Shown: piece by piece, positions 28,601-37,378 of the stretch | Layout: every line of letters starts with the position of its first letter | Numbering within the stretch: position 1 is the first letter of the stretch | Assembly (NCBI GenBank): GCA_017656295.1 | Contig: JACDOC010000001.1 | Coordinates: 186,001 to 250,000, forward strand | Direction of reading: 5' to 3' | Source: Bacillus sp. (in: firmicutes) | GTDB lineage: Bacteria > Bacillota > Bacilli > Bacillales > JACDOC01 | DNA length: 64,000 bases | Position numbers and translations under genes: made by a program | Notes under the pieces: generated by a model | Databases searched by the model: none | Seen by the model: only the letters and a program-made list of their open reading frames with translations | What the model was told of the DNA's origin: nothing

Positions 28601-29150
28601 AGAAAGCAGAAAGGCATTGTACTTTGAACCAAGTTATTTAAGCACGAGCTATGAAGTGAACAAATCATTCAAAGTGAAGAAAAATGCCGGTTACTTTATT
28701 GTGGCGTACAATTACAATTGGGGCAGAGTATCTATTAAACCGTACCAAATTCAACTGCTTGTCCATACTGGTAAGGACGAAGATGCTGGTTCAACAGTAA
28801 CAAACAATATTCCTTCTAAACCAATTGTATTGAAAGGCAAAAACGGTCAATACGACGCGAAAGGATTATTTAACGCTGGATTTGGCTTCGGTGATAAAGA
28901 TTTCTATCAATTAACGCTGTCTAAAGATGCCGTTGTTTCCTTTACGTTAAAAACAGATGAAACGTTAGACGGAAAAGTAGCGATTTATGATCAAAACGGC
29001 ACACTTCAACAAGAGTTTGATTACTATGGTACTGGTGACTCGGAAGAAGGAACCTTACATCTGAAAAAAGGCACGTATTATATCGAAGTGAGTGAATCGT
29101 TAGGCCGTGCAAGCACAAATCCTTATGAATTAAAAGTAAACGTAGAATAA
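25620..29150 (+). CDS. Large secreted subtilisin-like (S8) serine protease
   Basis: A 1176-residue exported protease. It has a signal peptide (1-26), an I9-type propeptide (~70-145), then the S8 domain with triad Asp175 (AVIDTGIDFNHPDL), His207 (DVHGTHVSGI) and Ser366 (LSGTSMASPVVAG); Asn299 fits the oxyanion hole. From ~430 to the end lie repeated beta-sandwich modules similar to bacterial pre-peptidase C-terminal domains, each with DxDYFTF- or DKDFYQLTL-like signatures. GTG start with TTAGGAGGGG upstream. Divergent from secA2 and next to the S-layer genes, it may process surface proteins or degrade external protein. Confidence 0.88.
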   Translation: MKKWVKKGALISASAALMVPTVAAAAEFSPLEKEKTLKQPDLLKELLKGEKEQKMAAYKKQQETMKEQLSTDTLIVKYESKLSRTIHRKAGTKVIRSIPALGYDVVQLSKGQKMQDVMRYYAQQDGVTLVQPSVTYKQLGFGDPKKDQMYHLDLLQIDKALELAGDHEVTVAVIDTGIDFNHPDLKAQVLPPYNAVEPANATFTDVHGTHVSGIIASTADNGVGGHGISPKAKILPIDVFNGAWGASDYVIAEAILYAVEHGADVINMSLGGYFNSPVLEEAVQRAIDAGVTVVAAAGNESWDEYSIPASYEGVISVGATNDKNELAEFSNYGPSVDLVAPGEAIYNTVYDYLKGGSAFEKLSGTSMASPVVAGVAALLKSKYPDLKPYEVEAILERTATDLGEKGYDLKYANGLVNPVKALQYDISQLPKRYDYNEDDLVSLAEKLSEDGPQVKKGVFAQPEEIHWYKIDLQKGEYVQTVLEGAKKYDYAMEFYFYPSNGKDKEIKPLKVNDVKAGATEGYLYKAEKDGTLVIGVKDANGNYSTSGKSTYTFTAEKVTELQVDEASKENLMPLAIPYNSSEDENGPFTLASTDHESDKDYFTFTVDTPQLISFDLTAIPGVNASLAVYFKEDLEMEYPEDLPPYEFYGPYPIGQANQGGIGEGEKLVFEAMPGIEYVLEVSNESNYFFFDPFYNGLFPDMSTRQSNIPYTLTADVLQLPPDEDGIPMEYGMLEEKFIEGDITEEQYKEKKREQFETFASSDEEEMYWNYMEPERVNMIMSNAVPYEIGQETSAYFQQAWDEDHFIFTAPSDAIYELGIEAGENQFLWATLFEYDEKHNDLIPIADISIYYYLYLYGGLNNEELKQAVALEKDKTYVLRVVNESYGSFSTEPYTIQSKKLMTIPEEKDTDENEMIRAKTLNLHAPTENYFIYQDDIDFYYYKHRDEEGLLSLQITPEKLTKEDKMYMPKSLQNELIIGGVIVEDTNGNMIIDEEESRKALYFEPSYLSTSYEVNKSFKVKKNAGYFIVAYNYNWGRVSIKPYQIQLLVHTGKDEDAGSTVTNNIPSKPIVLKGKNGQYDAKGLFNAGFGFGDKDFYQLTLSKDAVVSFTLKTDETLDGKVAIYDQNGTLQQEFDYYGTGDSEEGTLHLKKGTYYIEVSESLGRASTNPYELKVNVE

Positions 29151-29159
29151 TAACATAAT

Positions 29160-29193
29160 AGGTCAAACCAATTCGTTTGGTTTGGCCTTTTTC
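29160..29193 (+). terminator. Rho-independent terminator of the subtilase gene
   Basis: AGGTCAAACCA pairs with TGGTTTGGCCT (with a G-T/A variation) around ATTCGTT, followed by TTTTTCTT. Confidence 0.85.
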
Positions 29194-29281
29194 TTCTGTA
29201 TAATTCTTGTTGTCTATGAAATTACAAATGGAAGGTTTATAATAAGAAAAAATAGGAAAATGAAGGAAGGGAGAAACAGAC

Positions 29282-31744
29282 ATGAGGATGAAACCGTGGA
29301 TCCCGTTTTTGTTTGTGCTCTTTTTGTCATTAGGTATTGAGGTACATGTAAAAGCACACGTCATCGACGAGACAAAAACTTACAAAATACAAAACTACGA
29401 AAACTACTATCCGTTAATTCAGTCGTATACCGGCGAAAGTGGAGTGACGTTTGAAAGTTATAGTCCGAAATGGAATCAAATCAGCCAGCTCCAAGCACTT
29501 GAAAAGGAACTGTTACAAAATAAACATGGGGAAGAGCTCGCCTACCTAGATAAAGTGATGATTTTCCCTGATTACCCGACGGGGGATAACAGCATTTTAG
29601 GACAATACTTCGCCCAATATTATGTGTATGGAAACGGCCAATTAGAGTACGATGATGGTCGCGTGATTCATCTATATGGTGGAAATGATTTTACGACCGT
29701 AGAGGACGTGGCGTATACCCTCTCTCATGAGTACGGTCACCATTTTACATATTATTATTTCATTCAAAAAGAACAACTGCTCCCTGATGATTGGCTGAAA
29801 TCGGAGTACGTTTATTCACGAGCATTGAATCAATATGCCAACATTCATGATGATGGTAGTGGTCCCTACAGATGGAATTTAGCTGAAATTGCCGCCGAAG
29901 ACTATGTACAGCTGTTTGGATCAGAAACAGCTATTCAACAATCCTTACCGATGAATACGGACATTTCCTCACCGTTTGAGACACCAGACGTTCAAGCGTA
30001 TTGGAAGAAGATATTAGGGAATGGATATGAGCCGAAAGAAGTGTTACGCTTATACTTAACAGACTTTCATAAAGACCCTTATTATTCGTATTACGATGTA
30101 CAATTTACAATTGCCAATTTAAATCAACCTGCTTATATTCGTGGGGAAGGAGATTTTTCTAAGGGGTATTCTTCTTATCTCACCACCATCCGACCGGAAA
30201 GTAAAGGACAAGCGTGGGTGTATCAGCAGGAGCTGCCTTATCAGCAGACAGGTTGGATGCTCGATGGCAGTGTTAATGAGACGATAACTGTCCAAGCCAT
30301 CTCTTATGAAGACCAAGGGTTTAACCAAGGATCGGCTTTCTTAAAGCTACCGCTCAATAATTTACCGCAACTCGTTACAACCGAAGAACAATTAAAAAAA
30401 GAAAATGTTCGTTATTACACAATAGCCGAGAAAAAGCGAATGTTAACCGAAATCGCTAATGAAAAAGGAATTCCAGCCGAAATTTTAAAAGCGATTGCTT
30501 TTGTAGAAACGGGCATGAAGCAATTTGATGAAGAAGGAAACCCGATTGTGTCAGAAGATGGCGGTATTGGAATGATGCAAGTGACATTGTCTGATGAGGA
30601 AATGTCAGCGAAAGGAATTGACAAAGAAAAACTGATGTGGGATACGCGGTACAATATTGAAGTTGCCGCAGATATCTTGTTAGAAAAATGGAACTATTCC
30701 TTTTTACCGAAAGTAAACGACCATCATAAAAACTACATTGAAGATTGGTATTTTGCTGTAATGGCTTATAACGGGCTGTCGAAACGAAACGATCCAAGTA
30801 TCGAACAAGAAGAAACACCTTACCAAGAACGGGTGTTGGAGGTGATTCGAAATTATAGTTTACTAGAAATCGGAGAAACGCCAGCACTCGATATTCGTTA
30901 TACAAATCCTGAAAAACCGGATGTGATGGTGTTTCCGGAAGGAGATTACGTCTGGCCAACGAAAACGCGTACGCGTCAAAACTTCCAAGTGGGGGATGTC
31001 GTCTATACGTTTAATCCGTATGCCGCGTATTCGAACGTTCGAGATGGAGTCGATGGTGACGTTCGCTTACGAGCAGAGCATTATACACCAGTCAAAATCG
31101 TAAGCGGTCCGTACGAAACAGAAAAAAATCCAAACAATCAATACGTGATGTATGAAGTGGAAGGAAACGGATTCACTGGGTATATTGCATCGAGTAATCT
31201 TATGTATTCTGACACAATAAAACTTTTCCCGGATATTGTTCGCGGAGAAGTGGCACGAGCTGTGGCTTATTTACAAAACTTAGAGGTGATTAATGGATAT
31301 ACGGATGGTACGTTTCGTCCGAACGAACCGTTATTACGTCGTCATGCGGCAAAACTGCTCGTAAAGGCGTTAGGACTCGAGTTGCCTGAAGACTATCAAG
31401 TAAAAGCAACGGATATGAAACCAGGCGATCTTGGTTATGACGACATGGCGATTACTGAAGCGTATGGATTAATGGGGAATGGAGGAAAACTTCGACCAGA
31501 TGAACATTTAACTCGTGCGCAAATGGCCGCTATTTTAGTGCGGGCGTTTGGTCATTTGATGGAGAAACCAACAACGAAATATTCGTTCCAAGATGTGGAC
31601 GAAACGTTCTGGAACTATGAGGATATTAACACATTAGCACATAATAAAATTACGATTGCTGACCCGTTCCGTCCAAGTACGACCGTTACACGCTCGCAAT
31701 TTGCCTTATTTTTACAACGGACGTTACAGTTGGAGGAAAACTAA
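29282..31744 (+). CDS. SLH-anchored fusion of HExxH metalloprotease-like and lytic transglycosylase domains
   Basis: An 820-residue exported protein with a signal peptide (1-24). Residues ~90-260 carry a zinc motif SHEYGHHFTYYY (His149, Glu150, His153) with Glu202 or Glu206 in AEIAAEDYVQLFG as a candidate third ligand. Residues ~395-545 form a goose-type/SLT lytic transglycosylase: catalytic Glu409 in AIAFVETGMKQF and the GGIGMMQVTL and AVMAYNG motifs. An SH3-like linker (~560-645) leads to three SLH domains (~650-820). It is likely held on the wall polymer, where it opens peptidoglycan or processes surface protein. Start may be 29282 or 29288. Confidence 0.82.
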   Translation: MRMKPWIPFLFVLFLSLGIEVHVKAHVIDETKTYKIQNYENYYPLIQSYTGESGVTFESYSPKWNQISQLQALEKELLQNKHGEELAYLDKVMIFPDYPTGDNSILGQYFAQYYVYGNGQLEYDDGRVIHLYGGNDFTTVEDVAYTLSHEYGHHFTYYYFIQKEQLLPDDWLKSEYVYSRALNQYANIHDDGSGPYRWNLAEIAAEDYVQLFGSETAIQQSLPMNTDISSPFETPDVQAYWKKILGNGYEPKEVLRLYLTDFHKDPYYSYYDVQFTIANLNQPAYIRGEGDFSKGYSSYLTTIRPESKGQAWVYQQELPYQQTGWMLDGSVNETITVQAISYEDQGFNQGSAFLKLPLNNLPQLVTTEEQLKKENVRYYTIAEKKRMLTEIANEKGIPAEILKAIAFVETGMKQFDEEGNPIVSEDGGIGMMQVTLSDEEMSAKGIDKEKLMWDTRYNIEVAADILLEKWNYSFLPKVNDHHKNYIEDWYFAVMAYNGLSKRNDPSIEQEETPYQERVLEVIRNYSLLEIGETPALDIRYTNPEKPDVMVFPEGDYVWPTKTRTRQNFQVGDVVYTFNPYAAYSNVRDGVDGDVRLRAEHYTPVKIVSGPYETEKNPNNQYVMYEVEGNGFTGYIASSNLMYSDTIKLFPDIVRGEVARAVAYLQNLEVINGYTDGTFRPNEPLLRRHAAKLLVKALGLELPEDYQVKATDMKPGDLGYDDMAITEAYGLMGNGGKLRPDEHLTRAQMAAILVRAFGHLMEKPTTKYSFQDVDETFWNYEDINTLAHNKITIADPFRPSTTVTRSQFALFLQRTLQLEEN

Positions 31745-31746
31745 TA

Positions 31747-31781
31747 AATCCCCGCTTTCACTGAGGAAAGCGGGGATTTCT
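31747..31781. terminator. Bidirectional terminator between two convergent SLH genes
   Basis: AAATCCCCGCTTTC pairs perfectly with GAAAGCGGGGATTT around ACTGAG, with T-rich sequence on both sides. Confidence 0.9.
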
Positions 31782-32768
31782 TTAGTATAGAACTCTGTAT
31801 AAGAAAGCAATAAATTGAGCTCTTGTCACTTTATCGTTCGGTCGGAACGTGCCATCACTATATCCTTTCGTAATTCCTAAAGAAGCGAGAATTTGAATAT
31901 CATGATAGGCCCAATGATCCGATGGAACGTCGGTAAATGAAACCTTTTGGTTTCCTTTAGTTAAATCAAAAGCGCGAACAAGTATTGCTGCCAGTTGGGC
32001 ACGAGTTAACGGTTCGTCCGGGCGAAATTGATTTTGACTTCCGTAAAAAATGCCTTCATTTTTAACTGCGTTCACGACACCAACCGCCCAATGAGAAGAT
32101 GGGACATCCATAAAGGCGCCATTCCGATTGTTGAGTTGTAAATCGAGCGCTTGGCTAATAAAAGCGGCAACTTCCCCACGGGTAATCGGTTCGTTCGGAA
32201 GAAAATAGCTATCTTCGTAGCCGAGCAGAAGATGATCTTTTGCTAACGTGTTAGCTGCTTCAAACGCGAAATGGTTTTCGGACAAGTCTTGGAAATATCC
32301 TGCATCGAGTTCGTAGTCAAGGACTCGTCGAGCACCAAGATAGCGATGTTTCCAATAATAAGGATCGTCTAACTTAGAAACGATGACTCCTTTTGAAGAA
32401 GAAGAATGAATAAACTCCCCATTTCCTATGTATATACCTGCATGGGAAACGCCAGAACCATATGTATGAAAAAAGACGAGGTCTCCAACACGAAGTTTGT
32501 CTTTTGAAACAGATTCTCCTACACCGTACATTCCTTTTGTAGTCCTTGGAAGGTTAATATCTAGTTCTTTAAATACCGTGACAATAAATCCAGAGCAGTC
32601 AAATCCTTTGGCGCTTGTTCCGCCCCATTGATATGGAACACCTTCAAACTTTTTAGCGACAGGAAGTAATCGATCATAATTTTGCAGCTCTTCCGCTTCC
32701 GCTTGATGAAAGGCCGGTACTAACAAGGAAACTGCTAAACTACCGGACACCAATACTTTTCGAAGCAA
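31782..32768 (-). CDS. NlpC/P60 cell-wall peptidase with three SLH domains
   Basis: A 328-residue secreted wall hydrolase. After a signal peptide (1-24) comes an NlpC/P60 domain (~30-145) with catalytic Cys in GTSAKGFDCSGFIV and His in VSHAGIYIGNGEFIH; these enzymes cut D-Glu-diamino acid bonds of stem peptides. Three SLH domains fill 150-328 (LGYEDSYFLPNEPITRGE, FRPDEPLTRAQLAAIL, GYSDGTFRPNDKVTRAQF). TTG at 32768 is chosen: AAGGGAGAGG lies before it and the signal peptide starts correctly, whereas upstream in-frame ATGs have no site. Faces the transglycosylase fusion gene. Confidence 0.85.
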   Translation of the reverse strand: MLRKVLVSGSLAVSLLVPAFHQAEAEELQNYDRLLPVAKKFEGVPYQWGGTSAKGFDCSGFIVTVFKELDINLPRTTKGMYGVGESVSKDKLRVGDLVFFHTYGSGVSHAGIYIGNGEFIHSSSSKGVIVSKLDDPYYWKHRYLGARRVLDYELDAGYFQDLSENHFAFEAANTLAKDHLLLGYEDSYFLPNEPITRGEVAAFISQALDLQLNNRNGAFMDVPSSHWAVGVVNAVKNEGIFYGSQNQFRPDEPLTRAQLAAILVRAFDLTKGNQKVSFTDVPSDHWAYHDIQILASLGITKGYSDGTFRPNDKVTRAQFIAFLYRVLY

Positions 32769-32953
32769 CGTTACCTCTCCCTTTCGTTGTCGAAATGTTC
32801 TTGCATATAATCGTATCATGAAATAACAATATTCGATTTTACATTTATGTAACAATTAGACAACAATAGAAAGAACTAGTGTAATATTTTTTATTGTAAG
32901 TGAGAATTTTGTAAAAATTCCTTTAAAAAGATCGAAAAATTCACCTAAATCCC

Positions 32954-32981
32954 TTGCATAAAATGACATTTCTTGTAGAAT
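32954..32981 (+). promoter_or_regulatory. Candidate upstream promoter of the S-layer gene
   Basis: TTGCAT and TAGAAT are separated by 16 bases in the long AT-rich region before the S-layer gene. It is weaker than the promoter at 33059. Confidence 0.4.
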
Positions 32982-33058
32982 AAGATGTAGTTGGGAAAAA
33001 ATTTGTTCATAAGGAAGTAAATTATAAAATGAGTTATATTTACTAACGAATCAAATGA

Positions 33059-33087
33059 TTGACATTTTTGTCACGAACTTCTATACT
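33059..33087 (+). promoter_or_regulatory. Sigma-A promoter of the S-layer gene
   Basis: A consensus TTGACA and TATACT lie 17 bases apart. Transcription would start near 33094, leaving a leader of about 100 bases that contains a 14-bp hairpin. Confidence 0.75.
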
Positions 33088-33107
33088 ATTATCTGTAATT
33101 GTTACCA

Positions 33108-33156
33108 AATTAGTTTAAGAGTTTTATAATAAGGTACATAGACTCTTAAACTAATT
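33108..33156 (+). promoter_or_regulatory. 5' UTR stem-loop of the S-layer mRNA
   Basis: AATTAGTTTAAGAG (33108-33121) is perfectly complementary to CTCTTAAACTAATT (33143-33156) across a 21-base loop. It lies between the promoter at 33059 and the start codon. Such leader hairpins are known to lengthen the life of S-layer mRNAs. The loop contains TATAAT, so a second promoter cannot be excluded. Confidence 0.55.
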
Positions 33157-33195
33157 GAAATAATTTGAAACATAGAAAAGGGAGGAAAAAATTAG

Positions 33196-36100
33196 ATGGC
33201 TAACCAACCAAAGTCTTACCGCAAATTTTTAGCTGGTTCGGTTTCTGCTGCTTTAGTAGCATCTGCGATCACTCCAGTTGCTGCTGCTGAAACTCCAGCA
33301 TTCTCTGACGTACCAGCAGATTCTTCTCATGCTGAAAACATTGCAAAAGCTGTAGAACTAAACCTTCTTAAAGGTTTCGAAGATGGTACGTTCAAACCTA
33401 ACCAAAGCATTACTCGTGGTCAAGTTGTAAAAACATTAGCTCGTTACTTAGAATCTATTCACGGTGAAGTGGATACTTCTGACGTAGAACCATTTGCTGA
33501 CGTACCAGCTGACTACGCTGACCAAGAGCTTTACGAAGCTTCTTTAATTGTTAAGAAGTTTGACGCATTCCAAGGTGCGGACGGAAAACTTCTTCCAAAC
33601 AACAAGATCTCTCGTCAAGCAATGGCTAAAGTACTAGTAAACGCTTTTGGCCTTGAAGAGCTTACAGATGTTGAGTCTAAAGTAACTGACTTAGACCAAG
33701 CAGACGAGTGGGCTCGTGAATACATCCAAATCCTTTCTCAACATGGTGTTACAAATGTTGAGAAGTTCAATCCTAAATCTGACGTTTCTCGTGCACAATA
33801 TGCTAGCTTCCTAGTTCGTGCGGTAGAAGCTGCTGCAGTTGATGTAGTAACTGTTGCTGATATCGAAGAAGTAACAGTTGTTGACACTAACACAATTGAA
33901 GTAGTATTCAATGGCGAGTTAACTGAAGTTAACGCTGAAGACTTCTCCATCGAAGGCGTTGAAATCGAGTCTGTTGAAATCAAAGACGAAGCAGCTGCAG
34001 CTGAAGAAGCAGTAAAAACAGTTGTAGTTATCAAAACAAAAACTGCTTTAGAAGAAGGTAAATCTTACACTGTAGCATTCAAAGGAGAAACTTCTGAGAA
34101 AACAACAGTAGAAGTGCCTGTATTTACTCCAGCGGTTGAGAGTGTAAGTGCGAATAACCTTAAAACAGTTACTATTACTTTCAATAAAGCTGTAGATAAG
34201 GACACAGTTGATGTAGATGGAACATCAAACGACACAGTAAAAGTGTATCGTAACGGATCATCTACAATGACTGCTCTAGCTGGCAGCCAGCTTTCTGAAG
34301 ATGGAAAAACTTTAGTATTAGAGTTTACATCTTTAGGTCAGTCTGATGAATTAAAGATTGTTGTAGATGGATTAAAAACTAAAGACGGCGTTGAATTTGA
34401 AAAGTATGAAGAAACTGTGACTGTTACAGATACTACAGTTCCAACTCTTGACACAGTTAATGTATTAAACTCAAAAACTATCGAAGTTTATACTTCTGAG
34501 CCAATTCAACCACTTGCTGTTGGTGGATATTCTTCTCGTACAGAAGTAAAAGTTGACGGTGTATCTTTACCTGTAAAAGTTACTAACGATTCATTAAACA
34601 ACAAGTTAGTACTCGAATTTGGTAGCAAAATTGCTGTTGGTGAACACACATTAACTTTAGATGGCTTTAAAGACTATGCAAACTTCAAAGCAGGAAAAGC
34701 TGAATTTTCATTTGAAGTAGTCGAAGATACAACTGCTCCAGAAATCGTAAAAGCTGAAGCACTTGATAAAGATACTGTGAAGATTACTTTCAGTGAGCCA
34801 GTTGATGTATTAGGTACTATTGAAGTTAATGGTGTTACTTCATTCTCAAGCACTACATGGTCAACTGATAAGAAAGTATTAACTCTAAAGGCGGCAGACC
34901 TATTTGATTTAGGTTCAACTGTAGAATCTAAAATTAAGTATAAAGGTACAAAAGACGTCGAAGGAAACGAAGTAACTGAAGAGAAAACTTTCGTATTCCA
35001 AGCGGCTGATGATACTACTAAACCGGTTGTATCTTCTGTTGAAGTGAAAGATGGCAATGCTGTAGAAGTTACATTCTCAGAGTCATTATCTGAAACTGGT
35101 ACTGTAACAGTTAAAAACGATAAAGGAACAGTAATCGTCAACAAATTAGCAGTTCCTGCTTTAGACTCTGACAACAAAGTAACATTTACATCTTCACAAT
35201 TAGGTTTAAGTAACAATGGCGGCACTTATACACTAATCTTTGAAGGTGCTAAGGACAACTCAGTTCGTAAAAATGAAGCAGATAAATATGAAACAACTAT
35301 TACTGCAAAAGACATTCAAAAACCTACTGCGGATGTATACTATAAAGAAGCAGGTAAGTTGACAGTAGTATTTGATGAAGAAATGGATGCTGCTACACTA
35401 GCTAATAAAGCTAACTATATTGTTAACTTAGGAAGTGGCGACCAATACTTGTCTGCTATCACTGGTGCAGAGGTAAGTGTTGCTCCTGACAACAAATCTG
35501 TTGTATTAACTATCCCTGGTTCTACAGCATCTACAACTGTTAAAGTACAAGGTGTTAAAGACGTTGCAGGTAATATTGTATCTAACTTCAACGTTGCTAT
35601 TACACCAACTGATATTTCTGCATATACATTCACTGCTTCTGATATCAGTACTGTAGAAGCTATTTCTAAGAACCAAGTTAAGGTTACATTAACTAGCAAA
35701 ACATTCTCTACAGTAGATCCAAGTACATTCGTACTATACGATGGATTAGCATCAAACTCTAACTCTAAACTTGTAGCAACTAAGGCAGAGTTAAGTGCTG
35801 ATAAAAAATCAGTTACTTTAACTTTAAATGCTAACTTAGATGGCATTGCTCAAGTTGACGGTGGAGCCGTATATCTAGGTGTTGCATCTGGAAACGAATT
35901 AACTAAAGACCAATACGGTAAACCATTAACAATTGATCCAGCAACTCGTATTCTTGTTGATGATAAAATTGCTCCAGAACTTACTAAGATTGAAAAAGTT
36001 GCTAATTCTAAGAACCAATTCAAACTTGTATTCTCTGAAGCAGTTACAGAAGACGCAACTGGTCTAGTTAAAAACGACTTAGTAATTAAGAAATCTGATG

Positions 36101-36999
36101 GTACAATCTTAGCTGATACTGACTATAAAGTTAGTGATGTAGAAGCTACTAAATCTAACGAATTAGTAGTAACAATTACTGGTGGAGTAGATGATGGATT
36201 AGAAACATTCACTGTTTCAATGCCAAACTCTCGTTACCTACATGACGGTACTGTAGGTGGAGCTACTTCAACTGGTAATGTATTAAAACCATTTGCTGAA
36301 ACTACAGTAAGCAATGTTGAGATTGATCTAACAGCTCCAACAATCGTTGCTGCTGTTTCAAAGGATACAGATGGTGACGGATCTGTAGATGCAGTAGAAT
36401 TTACATTCAGCGAAAATGTAGATGATAGTACATTTACTGCAAGTGACTTTGTGTTCTCTGATGATGACTTTACTACACAAGATGCTGGTGCCACAATTAA
36501 TACTGGTACAACTGCTGATGACAATAAGTTCACAGTAGAATTTACTGCATCAAACATTGATACTACTGCAGCTATCAAATACAAATTTACTGCTGCTAAT
36601 GGTGGATCTGATTTATATGGTAATACTCTAGCAGCTGTTGCAACTCCTGTTGCTACAACTGATGGTGCAGCACCGGTATTAATTTCTGCTGATGCAACTT
36701 CAGCAAATGCAACAAGTATAACATTAGTTTTCTCTGAAGCTATTGTTGATGCGTCTGGTTCTGCACTTACAGCATCAAAATATGCCATTAGTGGAATTGC
36801 TGTAGATGGTTCTCAAGCTGTTACTTCTGTAGCAACTGGTGGAACTGCTAACGATAATACGCTTATGTTAACAGTAGATGCTTTAGCTGCTAGTGGTGAT
36901 GTAACAGTAACAGTATCTGAAGCAGGTGTGTTTGTTGATGCTGCTGGTAATACAAGTGCAGCTAGCCAATCTGCTACAGACTCTGACATTACAAGCTAA
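33196..36999 (+). CDS. Main S-layer protein with N-terminal SLH domains
   Basis: A 1267-residue surface protein. The signal peptide (1-31, ending TPVAAAE) is followed by three SLH domains (~33-78, 97-150, 158-212; GFEDGTFKPNQSITRGQ marks the first), which bind the pyruvylated wall polymer. The rest is a chain of Ig-like beta modules with recurring strings such as KITFSEPVD, VTFSESLS, LVFSEAVTE and FTFSENVDD, ending in small low-charge repeats. GGGAGGAAAAA precedes the ATG. Strong promoter, long leader, a uniform T-rich codon choice (GTA, GCT, ACT) unlike neighbouring genes, and size mark it as the abundant lattice protein. Confidence 0.92.
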   Translation: MANQPKSYRKFLAGSVSAALVASAITPVAAAETPAFSDVPADSSHAENIAKAVELNLLKGFEDGTFKPNQSITRGQVVKTLARYLESIHGEVDTSDVEPFADVPADYADQELYEASLIVKKFDAFQGADGKLLPNNKISRQAMAKVLVNAFGLEELTDVESKVTDLDQADEWAREYIQILSQHGVTNVEKFNPKSDVSRAQYASFLVRAVEAAAVDVVTVADIEEVTVVDTNTIEVVFNGELTEVNAEDFSIEGVEIESVEIKDEAAAAEEAVKTVVVIKTKTALEEGKSYTVAFKGETSEKTTVEVPVFTPAVESVSANNLKTVTITFNKAVDKDTVDVDGTSNDTVKVYRNGSSTMTALAGSQLSEDGKTLVLEFTSLGQSDELKIVVDGLKTKDGVEFEKYEETVTVTDTTVPTLDTVNVLNSKTIEVYTSEPIQPLAVGGYSSRTEVKVDGVSLPVKVTNDSLNNKLVLEFGSKIAVGEHTLTLDGFKDYANFKAGKAEFSFEVVEDTTAPEIVKAEALDKDTVKITFSEPVDVLGTIEVNGVTSFSSTTWSTDKKVLTLKAADLFDLGSTVESKIKYKGTKDVEGNEVTEEKTFVFQAADDTTKPVVSSVEVKDGNAVEVTFSESLSETGTVTVKNDKGTVIVNKLAVPALDSDNKVTFTSSQLGLSNNGGTYTLIFEGAKDNSVRKNEADKYETTITAKDIQKPTADVYYKEAGKLTVVFDEEMDAATLANKANYIVNLGSGDQYLSAITGAEVSVAPDNKSVVLTIPGSTASTTVKVQGVKDVAGNIVSNFNVAITPTDISAYTFTASDISTVEAISKNQVKVTLTSKTFSTVDPSTFVLYDGLASNSNSKLVATKAELSADKKSVTLTLNANLDGIAQVDGGAVYLGVASGNELTKDQYGKPLTIDPATRILVDDKIAPELTKIEKVANSKNQFKLVFSEAVTEDATGLVKNDLVIKKSDGTILADTDYKVSDVEATKSNELVVTITGGVDDGLETFTVSMPNSRYLHDGTVGGATSTGNVLKPFAETTVSNVEIDLTAPTIVAAVSKDTDGDGSVDAVEFTFSENVDDSTFTASDFVFSDDDFTTQDAGATINTGTTADDNKFTVEFTASNIDTTAAIKYKFTAANGGSDLYGNTLAAVATPVATTDGAAPVLISADATSANATSITLVFSEAIVDASGSALTASKYAISGIAVDGSQAVTSVATGGTANDNTLMLTVDALAASGDVTVTVSEAGVFVDAAGNTSAASQSATDSDITS

Positions 37000-37007
37000 T
37001 TGGGCTG

Positions 37008-37078
37008 GGTGCCTGTCACCGCCCGAAGTATGTCGAAAAGCTCTGCGGAGAGAAATCTCTGCAGGGCTTTTCTTTTTC
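37008..37078 (+). repeat. Terminator-bearing REP-like repeat, copy A (after the S-layer gene)
   Basis: Begins GGTGCCTGTCACCGCCCGAAG, continues TATGTCGAAAAGCTCTGCGG and closes with a hairpin GAAAAGCTCTGCGGAGA/TCTCTGCAGGGCTTTTC plus TCTTTTT. It starts 8 bases after the S-layer stop and probably acts as its terminator. Confidence 0.8.
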
Positions 37079-37378
37079 CTTTCTTCAATTAAAAAGAAAA
37101 AGGCAAAGCGATCAATGGCTTTACCCTGAAATGGATGATATCTAGTCATCTGAAACTTTAATCAAACTTCTTCTCTTTTCCGTTTTATTTCGTTTCCAAA
37201 TATACGAACGATATAGGATAATGCAGACACTTGTTTACATTTTTAATTTCATCGGAAACCTAACATATGGTAGTCTTAGGTTAAAATATGATGGATTTAC
37301 GAACATTGCATTTTTGACCTTATTTTAAAAAACTTTATTATAGGAGGTAACACAAAAATAATATCAGGGGGGAAACCA
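37079..37378. other. AT-rich gap before an accessory gene
   Basis: No gene was recognised in these 300 bases. They hold A-rich sequence after the repeat and a GGGGGG ribosome binding site near the next start. A promoter for the next gene must lie here, but I could not pick one. Confidence 0.5.
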
